Below are positions 8,503-16,843 of a stretch of DNA of 64,000 bases, piece by piece. A program made the translations under genes and the position numbers. The stretch lies in contig NZ_FOUS01000008.1 in the NCBI RefSeq assembly GCF_900114915.1, positions 372,001-436,000 on the forward strand, read 5' to 3'. Below the pieces are notes generated by a model. The model was not told where the DNA came from, searched no databases, and worked only from the letters and a program-made list of their open reading frames with translations. The stretch is from Bradyrhizobium sp. Rc3b (GTDB lineage Bacteria; Pseudomonadota; Alphaproteobacteria; Rhizobiales; Xanthobacteraceae). How positions within the stretch are numbered: position 1 is the first letter of the stretch; each line of letters starts with the position of its first letter.

Positions 8503-8766
8503 TCAGTCGTTGTCGTGATGAATCACGGTCTTGCTGCGATTGCCGAATTCATCCTGCTTCTTGATCACCGTGGTGCGATCAGAGGGCTCGCGCTCCCTGA
8601 TGACGGTGGTGCGGTCGCGATCGCGATCCCGCTCACGATACTCGTGGGACTGACCGACCGTCACGCCGGCGCCGACCGGGCCGACGTGAACGCCGACTTC
8701 ATCAGCGAACGCAGGCGTCGCAACGGCGGTGATCATGGCGGCGGCAAACAGATATGTCCTCATCAT
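8503..8766 (-). CDS. small secreted charged protein, unknown function
   Basis: An 87-residue precursor. It has a signal peptide (MRTYLFAAAMITAVATPAFA, cut before DEVGVH), then a Gly/Val stretch and a highly charged tail with alternating Arg-Glu/Asp (YRERDRDRDRTTVIRERE) and a repeated TTVI-K/R-E/K pattern. A strong AAGGAGG site precedes two adjacent ATGs (8766, 8763), which sets the start; the open frame to 8883 is ignored. The periplasmic protein is of a kind common in Bradyrhizobium. Function unknown; the repeated DRTTVI units suggest a short internal duplication. Confidence 0.65.
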   Translation of the reverse strand: MMRTYLFAAAMITAVATPAFADEVGVHVGPVGAGVTVGQSHEYRERDRDRDRTTVIREREPSDRTTVIKKQDEFGNRSKTVIHHDND

Positions 8767-8911
8767 CTCTTCCTCCTTCCGGATACGGAGGGAATGCAGG
8801 ACTGCGACAGTTTGTTCCGACAGAAGCATGATCCCGGGCCGCGCAGAATCAGCCGCGCGGCTGTTCCAGGAACCGACGCACACCGGCCATGTTTCGGGCT
8901 ACAATGTGCCC

Positions 8912-10141
8912 ATGACGCACGCTGATTCCTCCCTCCATCCGACTCGCCGCAGCCTGCTGCAATCGACGTTCGGTGCAGCCGCTTTGCTCGCATTCCCGAC
9001 ACACGTGCTCGCCGCGCCTCCAGGCTTCGACGAATGGCGCGAGAGCTTTCGCGCACGCGCGATGGCCAAGGGCATTTCGGCCCCGACCTGGCAACGCGCG
9101 ATGGGACGGGTCGAGCCCGACATGAGCGTGTTCAAGCAGATGCGCAGCCAGCCCGAATTCCACGAGCAGGTCTGGCAATATATCAACCGCCGCGTCTCCG
9201 ACTGGCGCATCATCAACGGCAAGATCGCGCTGAAGAACAACGAGGCGCTGCTGGCGCGCATTGAGCGGGATTTCGGTGTCGAGCGGGGCACGCTGCTGGC
9301 GCTGTGGGGCGTCGAGTCCGCCTATGGCGATCCCCTGGTGCAGCAGAACCACATGACGCCGGTGTTTCCCTCGCTCGCCGCGCTCGCCTGGAACGAGCCG
9401 CGCCGCAAGGCCTATTGGGAGACCGAGCTGATCAATGCGCTGCGCATCGTCGACAAGGGCTGGAGCACGCCCGAGCAGATGCAGGGATCCTGGGCCGGCG
9501 CGATGGGCCATTCGCAATGGATGCCGGAAGTCTGGCTCAATGTCGGCATCGATTATGACGGCGACGGCAAGGTCTCACCCTTCGGCAAGCCCGACGACGC
9601 GCTGGGTTCGACCGCCAAATATCTGGTCAACCGCGGCAAGTGGCATCGCGGCGAGCATTGGGGCTATGAGGTGCGCGCCGCCGGCAATATGAGCGGCAGC
9701 CGCACCTATGCGGCCTGGGCGTCAGCCGGCGTCACCCGCGCCGACGGCCAGCCGTTCCCGCAGCCGAACGCATCCGCACAAATGTGGACGCCGGTTGCGG
9801 GCGGACCGACCTTCCTGCTCGGACCGAATTTCTACTCGGTGAAGAGCTACAACCCTTCCATGAACTATGCGCTTGCGATCTGCCATCTAGGCGACCGCTG
9901 CCTGGGGGCACCGCCCTTCATCCAGCCCTTCCCCGGCTCCGAGCGCGCGCTGACGCTTGCCGAGGTGCAGGAGATGCAGACGCGATTGACGAAAGCCGGT
10001 TTCGACACCGGCGGCACCGACGGCCGCGTCGGCAACGACACCATGAAGGCAATCAAGGATTTCCAGCAGCGCGCGGGGATCACGCCGGCGGATGGCTACG
10101 GCGGGTTGAAGGTGCTGGCGAAGCTGCGGCAGGGGTCGTAG
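8912..10141 (+). CDS. lytic murein transglycosylase, MltB family, with peptidoglycan-binding domain
   Basis: Cleaves the glycan strands of peptidoglycan in the periplasm, forming 1,6-anhydromuramic ends. The 409-residue protein starts with a Tat-like or Sec signal (TRRSLLQSTFGAAALLAFPTHVLAA). The catalytic glutamate is Glu135 in LLALWGVESAYGDP; the family motifs WAGAMGHSQWMP and YDGDGKV follow. The C-terminal 60 residues are a PG_binding_1 domain (LTLAEVQEMQTRLTKAGFDTGG). ATG 8912 opens the signal peptide and is preferred to the upstream frame start at 8729. It stands alone. TRRS with a following hydrophobic core suggests Tat export, but only one arginine pair is present. Confidence 0.92.
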   Translation: MTHADSSLHPTRRSLLQSTFGAAALLAFPTHVLAAPPGFDEWRESFRARAMAKGISAPTWQRAMGRVEPDMSVFKQMRSQPEFHEQVWQYINRRVSDWRIINGKIALKNNEALLARIERDFGVERGTLLALWGVESAYGDPLVQQNHMTPVFPSLAALAWNEPRRKAYWETELINALRIVDKGWSTPEQMQGSWAGAMGHSQWMPEVWLNVGIDYDGDGKVSPFGKPDDALGSTAKYLVNRGKWHRGEHWGYEVRAAGNMSGSRTYAAWASAGVTRADGQPFPQPNASAQMWTPVAGGPTFLLGPNFYSVKSYNPSMNYALAICHLGDRCLGAPPFIQPFPGSERALTLAEVQEMQTRLTKAGFDTGGTDGRVGNDTMKAIKDFQQRAGITPADGYGGLKVLAKLRQGS

Positions 10142-10156
10142 GCCTCGCGTTGGCCC

Positions 10157-10241
10157 GTAGCCCGGATGGAGCGCAGCGTAATCCGGGACAATACCTCCGC
10201 TGTTGAAGTCCCCGGATTTCGCTGCGCTCCATCCGGGCTAC
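10157..10241. repeat. intergenic inverted repeat (GTAGCCCGGATGGAGC family)
   Basis: An 85-bp element whose ends are GTAGCCCGGATGGAGCGCAG and the reverse complement. It can fold into a long hairpin between the transglycosylase gene and the convergent aldolase gene. It looks like a REP/BIME-type element of high-GC proteobacteria and could act as a two-way terminator. Confidence 0.75.
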
Positions 10242-10251
10242 GCACTCATCG

Positions 10252-11049
10252 CTAATGCCGGTACTGCGGCTCCTCCGCGTCGAGCTGCCTGCGGATCGCG
10301 GCGAGATGGAGCCGGGCGGATTCGGAATCGCCTTCGCGCATCTGCCTGTAGGTCTCGGCCGCGATCGCGGGATCGACGGGCAGCACCTTCCGTCCCGTCG
10401 ACATCGCCAGCACCTGCACCTCGGCGGCGCGCTCGAGGTAATAGAGATCGTCCCAGGCTTCCGCGATGGTGGGCGCCAGCACCATCACGCCGTGATGCTT
10501 CATGAAGACGATGTCGGCATCGCCGACGGCGGATGCGATGCGCGCACCTTCCTGGTTGTCGAGCGCAAGGCCGTTGTAGTCGCGGTCGACCGCGGTGCGG
10601 CCGTAGAATTTCAGCGCGGTCTGGCCGGCCCAGATCAAGGGATCGCCTTCGGTCATCGACAGCGCCGTCGCATAGGGCATGTGGGTGTGGAACGCGACCT
10701 TGGCGCGCGGCAGGCGCTTGTGCATCTCGGCATGGATGTAGAACGCGGTCGCCTCCGGCACGCCCTCGCCGTCGAGCACATTGCCGTGGAAATCGCAGAT
10801 CAGCAGCTTTGAGGCAGTGATCTCGCGAAAGGCATAGCCATAGGGATTGACGAGAAACAGATCGTCATGGCCGGGTACCACGGCCGAGAAGTGGTTGCAG
10901 ATGCCTTCCTCAAAACCGTTGCGCGCGGCCATGCGGAAGCAGGCGGCGAGGTCCTCGCGCGCGGTGCGGATTGCATCGGTGGCGAGGTCCGGCCGGTTCG
11001 AGCGGAATGGCGCTGACGCGGGTGAGGAAGCGTGAAGGCTGTGCGCCAT
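10252..11049 (-). CDS. class II aldolase/adducin family protein
   Basis: A 265-residue zinc-dependent aldolase fold. Metal-binding histidines appear in AFHTHMPYATAL and FMKHHGVMVLAP; the substrate phosphate/carbonyl loop is in GICNHFSAVVPG. Such proteins cleave sugar phosphates (fuculose, ribulose) or act on hydroxy-keto acids, but this long, decarboxylase-like subgroup in alphaproteobacteria has no assigned substrate. ATG 11049 follows AGAGGTG and is preferred to the GTG at 11061. A same-strand SDR gene lies upstream (95-bp gap), so the pair may form a small catabolic operon. Confidence 0.85.
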   Translation of the reverse strand: MAHSLHASSPASAPFRSNRPDLATDAIRTAREDLAACFRMAARNGFEEGICNHFSAVVPGHDDLFLVNPYGYAFREITASKLLICDFHGNVLDGEGVPEATAFYIHAEMHKRLPRAKVAFHTHMPYATALSMTEGDPLIWAGQTALKFYGRTAVDRDYNGLALDNQEGARIASAVGDADIVFMKHHGVMVLAPTIAEAWDDLYYLERAAEVQVLAMSTGRKVLPVDPAIAAETYRQMREGDSESARLHLAAIRRQLDAEEPQYRH

Positions 11050-11144
11050 GGCGAAGGACACCTCTGTCGGTCGAAAGCTGCCGTCTTGTACAGGGGCGCC
11101 GCCTGCGCGTCAGCCCCTGCGACCGCCACCCTGCCCTGCGCGGC

Positions 11145-11954
11145 TCAGGCCCGCCGCGGCACGCCGCCGGCATTCATGCCGCCGTCGATGACGAGCTCGC
11201 TGCCGGTGACGTAGCGCGAGGCATCGGAGGCCAGATACAGCACGCCTGAGGCGATCTCCGCCGCCTGCCCCGCGCGGGCGAGCGGCGTGACGACCTTGGC
11301 ACGCTCCTCGGGATCGATCGGCGCGTTCTGGCCGGCGCCGGTCGCCCCCGTCGGGATCTTGCCCCAGATCGGGGTATCGATGATGCCGGGATGCACGGAA
11401 TTGACCCGGATGCCGTCGCCGGCCGCCGCGCATTCCATTGCAATCGATTTGGCGAATAGCCGCACGCCGCCCTTGGTCGCCGAATAGGCCGACAGGCCCG
11501 GCGCGCCGCGCAGGCCCGCGAGCGAGGACATCATGACGATCGAACCGCCGCCATGCTTTCGCATCAGCGGCAGGCAATGCTTGACCGAGAGAAACACGCC
11601 GTCGAGGTTGATCGCATTCTGCTTGCGCCAGTCGGCGAGGGTCATGTCGACGATCGATGGCACGGAGATGCCGATGCCTGCATTGGAGACGAGAATATCG
11701 AGCCGACCATGACGCTTGGCGATTTCGGCGACGATATCGATCCAGCGCTCCTCGCTGGTGACGTCCTGCTCCAGGAACATCGCCTTGCCGCCGGCTTTCG
11801 TCACGCGCTTGGCGAGCTCGGGCCCGCGCAGCTCGTCGATGTCGGTGATGACAACAGTCGCGCCCTCACGCGCGAACAGCTCGACGATGGCCTCGCCGAT
11901 ACCGGAGGCGCCGCCGGTCACCAGCGCGACCTTGCCCTCAACCTGCCCTGCCAT
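11145..11954 (-). CDS. SDR family NAD(P)-dependent oxidoreductase
   Basis: A 269-residue classical short-chain dehydrogenase. The cofactor motif is TGGASGIGEA, with Asp near the end of beta-2 (ITDID) suggesting NAD preference. NAG appears in SNAGIGIS and the catalytic Ser/Tyr/Lys in MMSSLAG and YSATKGG. The C-terminal GSELVIDGGMNAGG is normal. The ATG at 11954 fits the GGGAG ribosome site; the GTG at 11960 would be too close to it. Downstream lies the class II aldolase gene on the same strand. Substrate unknown. Confidence 0.9.
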   Translation of the reverse strand: MAGQVEGKVALVTGGASGIGEAIVELFAREGATVVITDIDELRGPELAKRVTKAGGKAMFLEQDVTSEERWIDIVAEIAKRHGRLDILVSNAGIGISVPSIVDMTLADWRKQNAINLDGVFLSVKHCLPLMRKHGGGSIVMMSSLAGLRGAPGLSAYSATKGGVRLFAKSIAMECAAAGDGIRVNSVHPGIIDTPIWGKIPTGATGAGQNAPIDPEERAKVVTPLARAGQAAEIASGVLYLASDASRYVTGSELVIDGGMNAGGVPRRA

Positions 11955-12020
11955 GTTCACTCCCTTTTTTGTTTGTTTGAGCGACGTATTTTGTGTCGTC
12001 TGAGCTGGTCAGATCTTGCG

Positions 12021-13862
12021 TTATCTAATCACGGATGGCCCCTGGTCCGGTAGCGCGACGTCGATGACGCGGAATTGCACCCGCTCGACACCCTGGTAGC
12101 GGTCGACCGAGAGCGAGCCGGCAACATGCAGCTGCTGGCCGCGGTTGGCCAGCAGCGCGTTGCCGAGCTTCTGGCCGACCGAGCGGAACGCGATGCCGTT
12201 GACGATGGCGCCATCGCCCGACTTGAAGCGCAGACGCAGATGCGCCTGCCCGACCTCGTCGGCAAAGACCAGCTGGTGCGCCGGCAGCGCCAGCACGGCT
12301 TCCGGATTGCCGCTTCCGAACGGACCGGCACGGTTCAGCGTCGCCGCGAGCTCCGTCGTCACGGCGCGCGCGGAGACCGCGCCGTCGATATAGAGCTCGT
12401 TGACGTGGCGCGCCTCGGCGACGTCCTGCGCCAGCGCGTTCTCGAGATAGGCGCGAAACTCGGCGAGCTTCTCTTTCCGGAGCGTCACGCCGGCGGCCAT
12501 CGCGTGGCCGCCGCCCTTGAGTAGAATGCCGTCAGTGACCGCCTGCCGCACCGCCTTGCCGATATCGACGCCCGCGATCGAGCGGCCCGATCCGGTACCG
12601 ATGCCGCCGGGCTCGAGCGCTATGGCGAAAGCGGGCCGCGAAAACTTTTCCTTCAGCCGGGAGGCAACGAGGCCGACCACGCCGGGATGCCAGCCTTCGG
12701 ACGCCGTGACGATGACGCCGAGCTTGTCCTCGAGCCCGATCGAGGCCAGCGCCTCGGCTTCGGCTTGCGCTTCGGCCGCCTGCTCGATGACGCGGCGCTC
12801 GCCGTTGAGGCGGTCGAGCTCGGCGGCGATCCGCGCGGCCTCGACGCCGTCGCCTTCCAGCAATAGCCGCACGCCGAGATCGGCGCGGCCGATGCGGCCG
12901 CCGGCATTGATGCGAGGCCCCAGCATGAAGCCGAGATGCCAGGCCTCCGGCGGCCCGTTGAGCCGCGCCACGTCCATCAGCGCGGTATGACCGACATGGT
13001 CGCGCCGCCGCATCGCGATCAGCCCCTTGGCGACGAAAGCGCGGTTGAGGCCGATCAGGGGCGCGACGTCGGCAACGGTCCCGAGCGCGACGTGATGCAG
13101 CATGCCGAGCAGATCGGGCTCCGGCATCTCCGCACTCCAGAAGCCGCGCTGACGCAGCTCGCGGTTGACCGCAACGAGCGTCACCAGCACGAGACCTACA
13201 GCGGCGAGATGGCCGAGGCCGGAGAGATCGTCGAGCCGGTTCGGATTGACCAGCGCGTCAACCTCCGGCAGCTCGGTGCCGGCCTGGTGATGGTCGATCA
13301 CGACCACGGACATGCCGAGCCGCCTGGCTTCGGCGAGCGGCTCGATGCTGGTGGTGCCGCAATCGACGGTGACGAGCAGCGTGGCGCCCTTGGCCGCCAG
13401 CCCACGAACCGCTTCGACATTGGGCCCATAGCCTTCGAAAATGCGGTCGGGAATGTGGATCAGCGGATCGAGTCCGCAATGGCGCAGGTGCCAGGCCAGC
13501 AGTGCCGCCGAGGTCGCGCCGTCGACGTCGTAATCGCCGAAAATCGCGACCTTCTCGCCCTTCGCCGCCGCATCCGCGATCCGCTTCGCCGCCGCCTCCA
13601 TCTCCGTCACCGTGAACGGGTCCGGCATGAGCTTGCGGATGGTCGGATCGAGAAAGTCGGGCACCGCGTCGATATCGACGCCGCGGCCGGCCAGCACCCG
13701 CGCCAGCAATTCGGGAAGCTGGTGCCGCTGCACCATGGCGAGCGCCTGGGCCGCCCCGCGGGGATCCAGCCGGTCGCGCCAGAGCTTGTCGGTCAGCGAG
13801 CGGGCGACGCCGAGAAAGGCCTGGGGCGCTTCGACAGGCAAGGCAGTTGCGGGAGGCGTCAT
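12021..13862 (-). CDS. recJ: single-stranded-DNA-specific exonuclease RecJ
   Basis: A 5'-3' exonuclease acting in the RecF recombination and mismatch repair pathways. The 613-residue protein has the DHH phosphoesterase motifs: GDYDVDGATS (residues about 115-125), TVDCGTT, and VIDHHQAG; the DHHA1 motif is in GGGHAMAAGVTL. A C-terminal OB-like domain is complete. ATG 13862 gives the usual N-terminus (TPPATALPVEAP); the longer frame to 14012 is judged non-coding. In many Rhizobiales recJ follows hom and glpX; here those genes lie about 20 kb away on the same strand (34.3-36.8 kb). No strong Shine-Dalgarno is seen. Confidence 0.95.
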   Translation of the reverse strand: MTPPATALPVEAPQAFLGVARSLTDKLWRDRLDPRGAAQALAMVQRHQLPELLARVLAGRGVDIDAVPDFLDPTIRKLMPDPFTVTEMEAAAKRIADAAAKGEKVAIFGDYDVDGATSAALLAWHLRHCGLDPLIHIPDRIFEGYGPNVEAVRGLAAKGATLLVTVDCGTTSIEPLAEARRLGMSVVVIDHHQAGTELPEVDALVNPNRLDDLSGLGHLAAVGLVLVTLVAVNRELRQRGFWSAEMPEPDLLGMLHHVALGTVADVAPLIGLNRAFVAKGLIAMRRRDHVGHTALMDVARLNGPPEAWHLGFMLGPRINAGGRIGRADLGVRLLLEGDGVEAARIAAELDRLNGERRVIEQAAEAQAEAEALASIGLEDKLGVIVTASEGWHPGVVGLVASRLKEKFSRPAFAIALEPGGIGTGSGRSIAGVDIGKAVRQAVTDGILLKGGGHAMAAGVTLRKEKLAEFRAYLENALAQDVAEARHVNELYIDGAVSARAVTTELAATLNRAGPFGSGNPEAVLALPAHQLVFADEVGQAHLRLRFKSGDGAIVNGIAFRSVGQKLGNALLANRGQQLHVAGSLSVDRYQGVERVQFRVIDVALPDQGPSVIR

Positions 13863-14142
13863 GATGAGGGGCTGGCTAGAGGGACCCGGAAGTCGGAGCT
13901 GTCGCATCGGTTCGGCTGGCGACGACGATTGACCCGGAATCGCCTGGGATTTGCAATCTCCGCGTCGCACAAAGCGGTGGATTGCCGATTTGCTGCGCCG
14001 ACTGACTATCATTTGGGCATTCGGCGGAACAGCAAATTAAGCAGGCGTTAGGCGGAATCCTCGAAAAAGAATCGTATTCGATCTGTAAGCGATTGTTCCG
14101 GGTTCATTGCAGATCAGACCTCATTGCCAAGGGAAATCCCCG

Positions 14143-15219
14143 ATGTCTGCTGCGCTGGGTCTGAAGGCCAAGCCGATCGCCACCGAACCCGCTGACGACG
14201 ATTCCGACATCTCCGCGCTGATCAACCGCCTCACCGCGGAGGTCAACCAGATCGCGGTCGACAAGACCAAGTCGATCCAGCAGATCACCAACCAGATGAA
14301 GATGCTGGCGCTGAACGCGCTGATCGAGAGCTCGCGCGCCGGCGCGCAAGGCGCGGGCTTCGCGGTGGTGGCACAGGAGGTACGCGGCGTCGGCCAGCAG
14401 GTCGAGACCATCGCGCGCGAGCTCGAAAGCCAATTGACCAAACGCACCGGCGATCTCGTCGCCTCGATCGACCGCATGAGCCAGCGCTCGCGCGGCGAGC
14501 GGATGGTCGACCTGTCTCTCAACGCTATCGAGCTGATCGACCGCAACCTCTATGAGCGCACCTGCGACGTGCGCTGGTGGGCGACCGATTCCGCCGTGGT
14601 CGATTGCGCGGCCTCGCCGACCGCCGCAGCGGTGTCGCACGCCTCGCAGCGCCTGGGCGTGATCCTCGGCGCCTACACCGTCTATCTCGATCTCTGGCTC
14701 TGCGACCTCGACGGCAACGTCATCGCCAACGGCCGCGCCGACCGCTTCCGCGTCGTCGGCCAGAACGTCGCCCACACCAAATGGTTTCGCGAGGCGCGAA
14801 CCTTGCGCTCCGGTGACGACTACGTCGCCGGCGACGTCGAGAACCAGCCGCTGCTCGGCAACGCGCAGGTGGCGACCTATTGCGCCAGCGTCCGCGCCGG
14901 CGGCCAGGCCCACGGCGCCCCGATCGGCGTGCTCGCCATCCACTTCGACTGGGAGGCGCAGGCCCGCGCCATCGTGCAGGGCGTGCGCGTCGGCGACAGC
15001 GACAAGGCTCGCGTGCTGCTGGTCGATTCGAATTTTCGCATCATCGCGGCGTCCGACGGCCAGGGCATTCTCAGCGAGCGCATCTCGATCTCGCTGAACG
15101 GCCAGCGCTCCGGATTCTACCATGACCGCTCGGGTGCCCTGGTCGCGTTCCATGCGACGCCGGGCTATGAGACCTATCGCGGGCTCGGCTGGTACGGCGT
15201 GATCGTCTGCGGGGCGTGA
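14143..15219 (+). CDS. soluble methyl-accepting-type signalling protein with C-terminal Cache/PDC-like sensor
   Basis: A 358-residue protein without transmembrane segments. The tip of a chemoreceptor signalling hairpin comes first (residues 45-90: MKMLALNALIESSRAGAQGAG, then FAVVAQEVR). A region resembling a Cache/PDC sensor follows (about 175-355), with YLDLWLCDLDGNVIANGR, the later WFREA and a C-terminal half with LLVDSNFRIIAAS. The order is the reverse of a normal chemoreceptor, and HAMP and membrane spans are absent. ATG 14143 is chosen because the family begins here; the frame opens at 14107. No che gene is near. It may join a chemoreceptor array or act on its own; the ligand is unknown. 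Confidence 0.8.
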   Translation: MSAALGLKAKPIATEPADDDSDISALINRLTAEVNQIAVDKTKSIQQITNQMKMLALNALIESSRAGAQGAGFAVVAQEVRGVGQQVETIARELESQLTKRTGDLVASIDRMSQRSRGERMVDLSLNAIELIDRNLYERTCDVRWWATDSAVVDCAASPTAAAVSHASQRLGVILGAYTVYLDLWLCDLDGNVIANGRADRFRVVGQNVAHTKWFREARTLRSGDDYVAGDVENQPLLGNAQVATYCASVRAGGQAHGAPIGVLAIHFDWEAQARAIVQGVRVGDSDKARVLLVDSNFRIIAASDGQGILSERISISLNGQRSGFYHDRSGALVAFHATPGYETYRGLGWYGVIVCGA

Positions 15220-15584
15220 GACAGGCGGCCGATTCAAAAACCCGAAAACAACCCCATGCACAGTAGCCAAAGGGCTGCTCTCATTGGTGTTTTCAGTTGG
15301 GCTTGCCTTTATTGTTCTCTCAAACATTTTGACAAGTCGGGCAAAACACTGGCACTCTGCGATCATCGCAGAGTGTGTTTGCGGCACGAGGGAATGGCCC
15401 TAGCGGTTTTGTGAAATCGCACCCCGGCTTTCTGAAGCATTTTCCGGCAAGCCGCGCCCGTAACAGGCAAGAGCCTCGCGCCCTTGATCGAATAGAGTCG
15501 CTTCGCATCACGTTGATCGACGTGAGCGCGCGAGTCCGCCCTGGCTAATCATCTCGCGCTCGTCACATGCCAAGGAGACATGCC
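15220..15584. other. intergenic stretch of 365 bp with a perfect 23-bp palindrome
   Basis: No convincing gene. The first 150 bases (GAAAACAACCCC ... GTGTTTTCAG) can form an imperfect hairpin and look like a relict repeat. At 15353-15375 there is a perfect palindrome with 11-bp arms (CACTCTGCGAT). A minus-strand frame at 15320-15511 is rejected as coding. The promoter of the NAD-binding/cupin operon must lie in this region. Confidence 0.5.
15353..15375. repeat. perfect palindrome, 11-bp arms, 1-base centre
   Basis: CACTCTGCGAT and its exact reverse complement are separated by one base. It lies 210 bp upstream of the NAD-binding protein gene. It may be a binding site for a dimeric regulator or the stem of a terminator; no T-run follows, so the operator reading is preferred. 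Confidence 0.55.
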
Positions 15585-16328
15585 ATGAAGATCGTCGTGA
15601 TCGGCGGAACCGGATTGATCGGATCCAAGCTCGTGGCGAAGCTCAAACAGCAGGGCCACGACGCGGTAGCGGCCTCGCCGAAATCAGGTGTGAACGCCGT
15701 GACCGGGGAAGGCCTCGCAGCGGCGCTGGCCGGCGCGGATGTCGTGGTCGACGTGGCCAATGCGCCATCCTGGGAGCCCGCCGCCGTGCTCGAATTCTTC
15801 GAGCGCTCGAGCCGAAATCTCGCCGCGACCGAGGCCGCCGCAGCCGTCAAGCATCACGTCGCGCTCTCGATCGTGGGGACCGATCGTTCGCCCGACATCG
15901 CGTATTTCCGTGCCAAGCTCGCCCAGGAGACCATCATAAAGGCCTCCGCGGTCCCCTACTCCATCGTCCGCGCCACGCAGTTCTTCGAATTCCTCGGCGC
16001 CATTGGCGAGGCCGGAGCGGCCGGCGACAAGATCGTCGTTCCGTCGGCGCTGTTTCAGCCGATCGCCGCCGACGACGTGGTCGATTGCCTCGCAGAGATC
16101 GCGACGGGGCGGCCGCTGAATGGCACCATCGACATCGCAGGCCCCGAGAAGGCTCCCTTCAATGAGTTCGTCGCGCGCCGCCAGAAAGCCTCCGGCGACA
16201 GCCGTACGGTGGTCGGCGACCCAAAAGCGCAATATTACGGCGCTTCCATTCAGGACACATCGCTGAACCCGCTCGGCGAGGCTCGGCTCGGGAAGACGCC
16301 GCTCGCAACATGGCTCGCGCGCCTCTGA
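15585..16328 (+). CDS. NAD(P)-binding, NmrA-like / atypical SDR protein
   Basis: A 247-residue protein of the NmrA/atypical SDR family. The N-terminal VVIGGTGLIGSK is the dinucleotide-binding GxxGxxG; later DVVVDVANAPSWEP and YSIVRATQFFEF follow the family pattern. The active-site YxxxK of classical SDRs is absent (YFRAK is at the equivalent place). Some members sense redox state or reduce quinones. ATG 15585 is preceded by AAGGAG eight bases upstream. It is followed by a cupin gene 50 bp later, so the two form an operon. Substrate unknown. Confidence 0.88.
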   Translation: MKIVVIGGTGLIGSKLVAKLKQQGHDAVAASPKSGVNAVTGEGLAAALAGADVVVDVANAPSWEPAAVLEFFERSSRNLAATEAAAAVKHHVALSIVGTDRSPDIAYFRAKLAQETIIKASAVPYSIVRATQFFEFLGAIGEAGAAGDKIVVPSALFQPIAADDVVDCLAEIATGRPLNGTIDIAGPEKAPFNEFVARRQKASGDSRTVVGDPKAQYYGASIQDTSLNPLGEARLGKTPLATWLARL

Positions 16329-16378
16329 GGGCCCGCCAGCCCCGCAATCAACACAGAAACGGCAATGAAGGAAATCCC

Positions 16379-16795
16379 ATGCGCAGATTGCTGATCGCAA
16401 CGGCGGTTTACGCCGCGTCTGTCCTGACGGTCCATGCGGCCGAGACGGCAGCACCATCGGCCAAGGTCACTGTCGTGTTCGACCAGGCGCTGCCCAATGT
16501 CCCCGGCAAGAGCATGAAGGGCGTGCTGGTCGAGTATGGTCCCGGAGGCTCGTCGCCGCCCCACATCCACGCGCCCTCCGCCTTCATCTATGCCACCGTC
16601 CTGGAAGGCGCGATCCGCAGTCAGGTCAATGACGGCCCGGCCAAGGTCTTTCGCAAAGGGGAGAACTTTTCCGAAAGACCCGGCGACCGCCACGGCATCA
16701 GCGCGAACGCCAGCGATACCGAGCCTGCCAAGCTGCTTGCCGTGTTCGTGGTGGATACGGCCGACAAGGAGCTGACAATGCCTATGCCGAAATAG
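16379..16795 (+). CDS. secreted cupin-domain protein
   Basis: A 138-residue precursor with a signal peptide (MRRLLIATAVYAASVLTVHAAE) and one cupin barrel. Likely metal ligands occur in SPPHIHAPSAF and GDRHGISAN. It shares ALPNVPGK and the C-terminal region with the cupin at 6315-6821, so the two are paralogues in different operons. ATG 16379 follows GAAGGAAA. It lies 50 bp after the NAD-binding gene. A periplasmic location is inferred from the signal peptide. Ligand unknown. Confidence 0.82.
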   Translation: MRRLLIATAVYAASVLTVHAAETAAPSAKVTVVFDQALPNVPGKSMKGVLVEYGPGGSSPPHIHAPSAFIYATVLEGAIRSQVNDGPAKVFRKGENFSERPGDRHGISANASDTEPAKLLAVFVVDTADKELTMPMPK

Positions 16796-16843
16796 CCTGC
16801 AGACGCACTCCCGCCAGGGTCGGCTTCTTATTCGAGAGGGTCT

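Noticed and set aside
15320-15511. Minus-strand 63-codon frame in the 365-bp gap
   Set aside because: No ribosome site, Cys/Arg-rich, and it covers the palindrome; judged non-coding.
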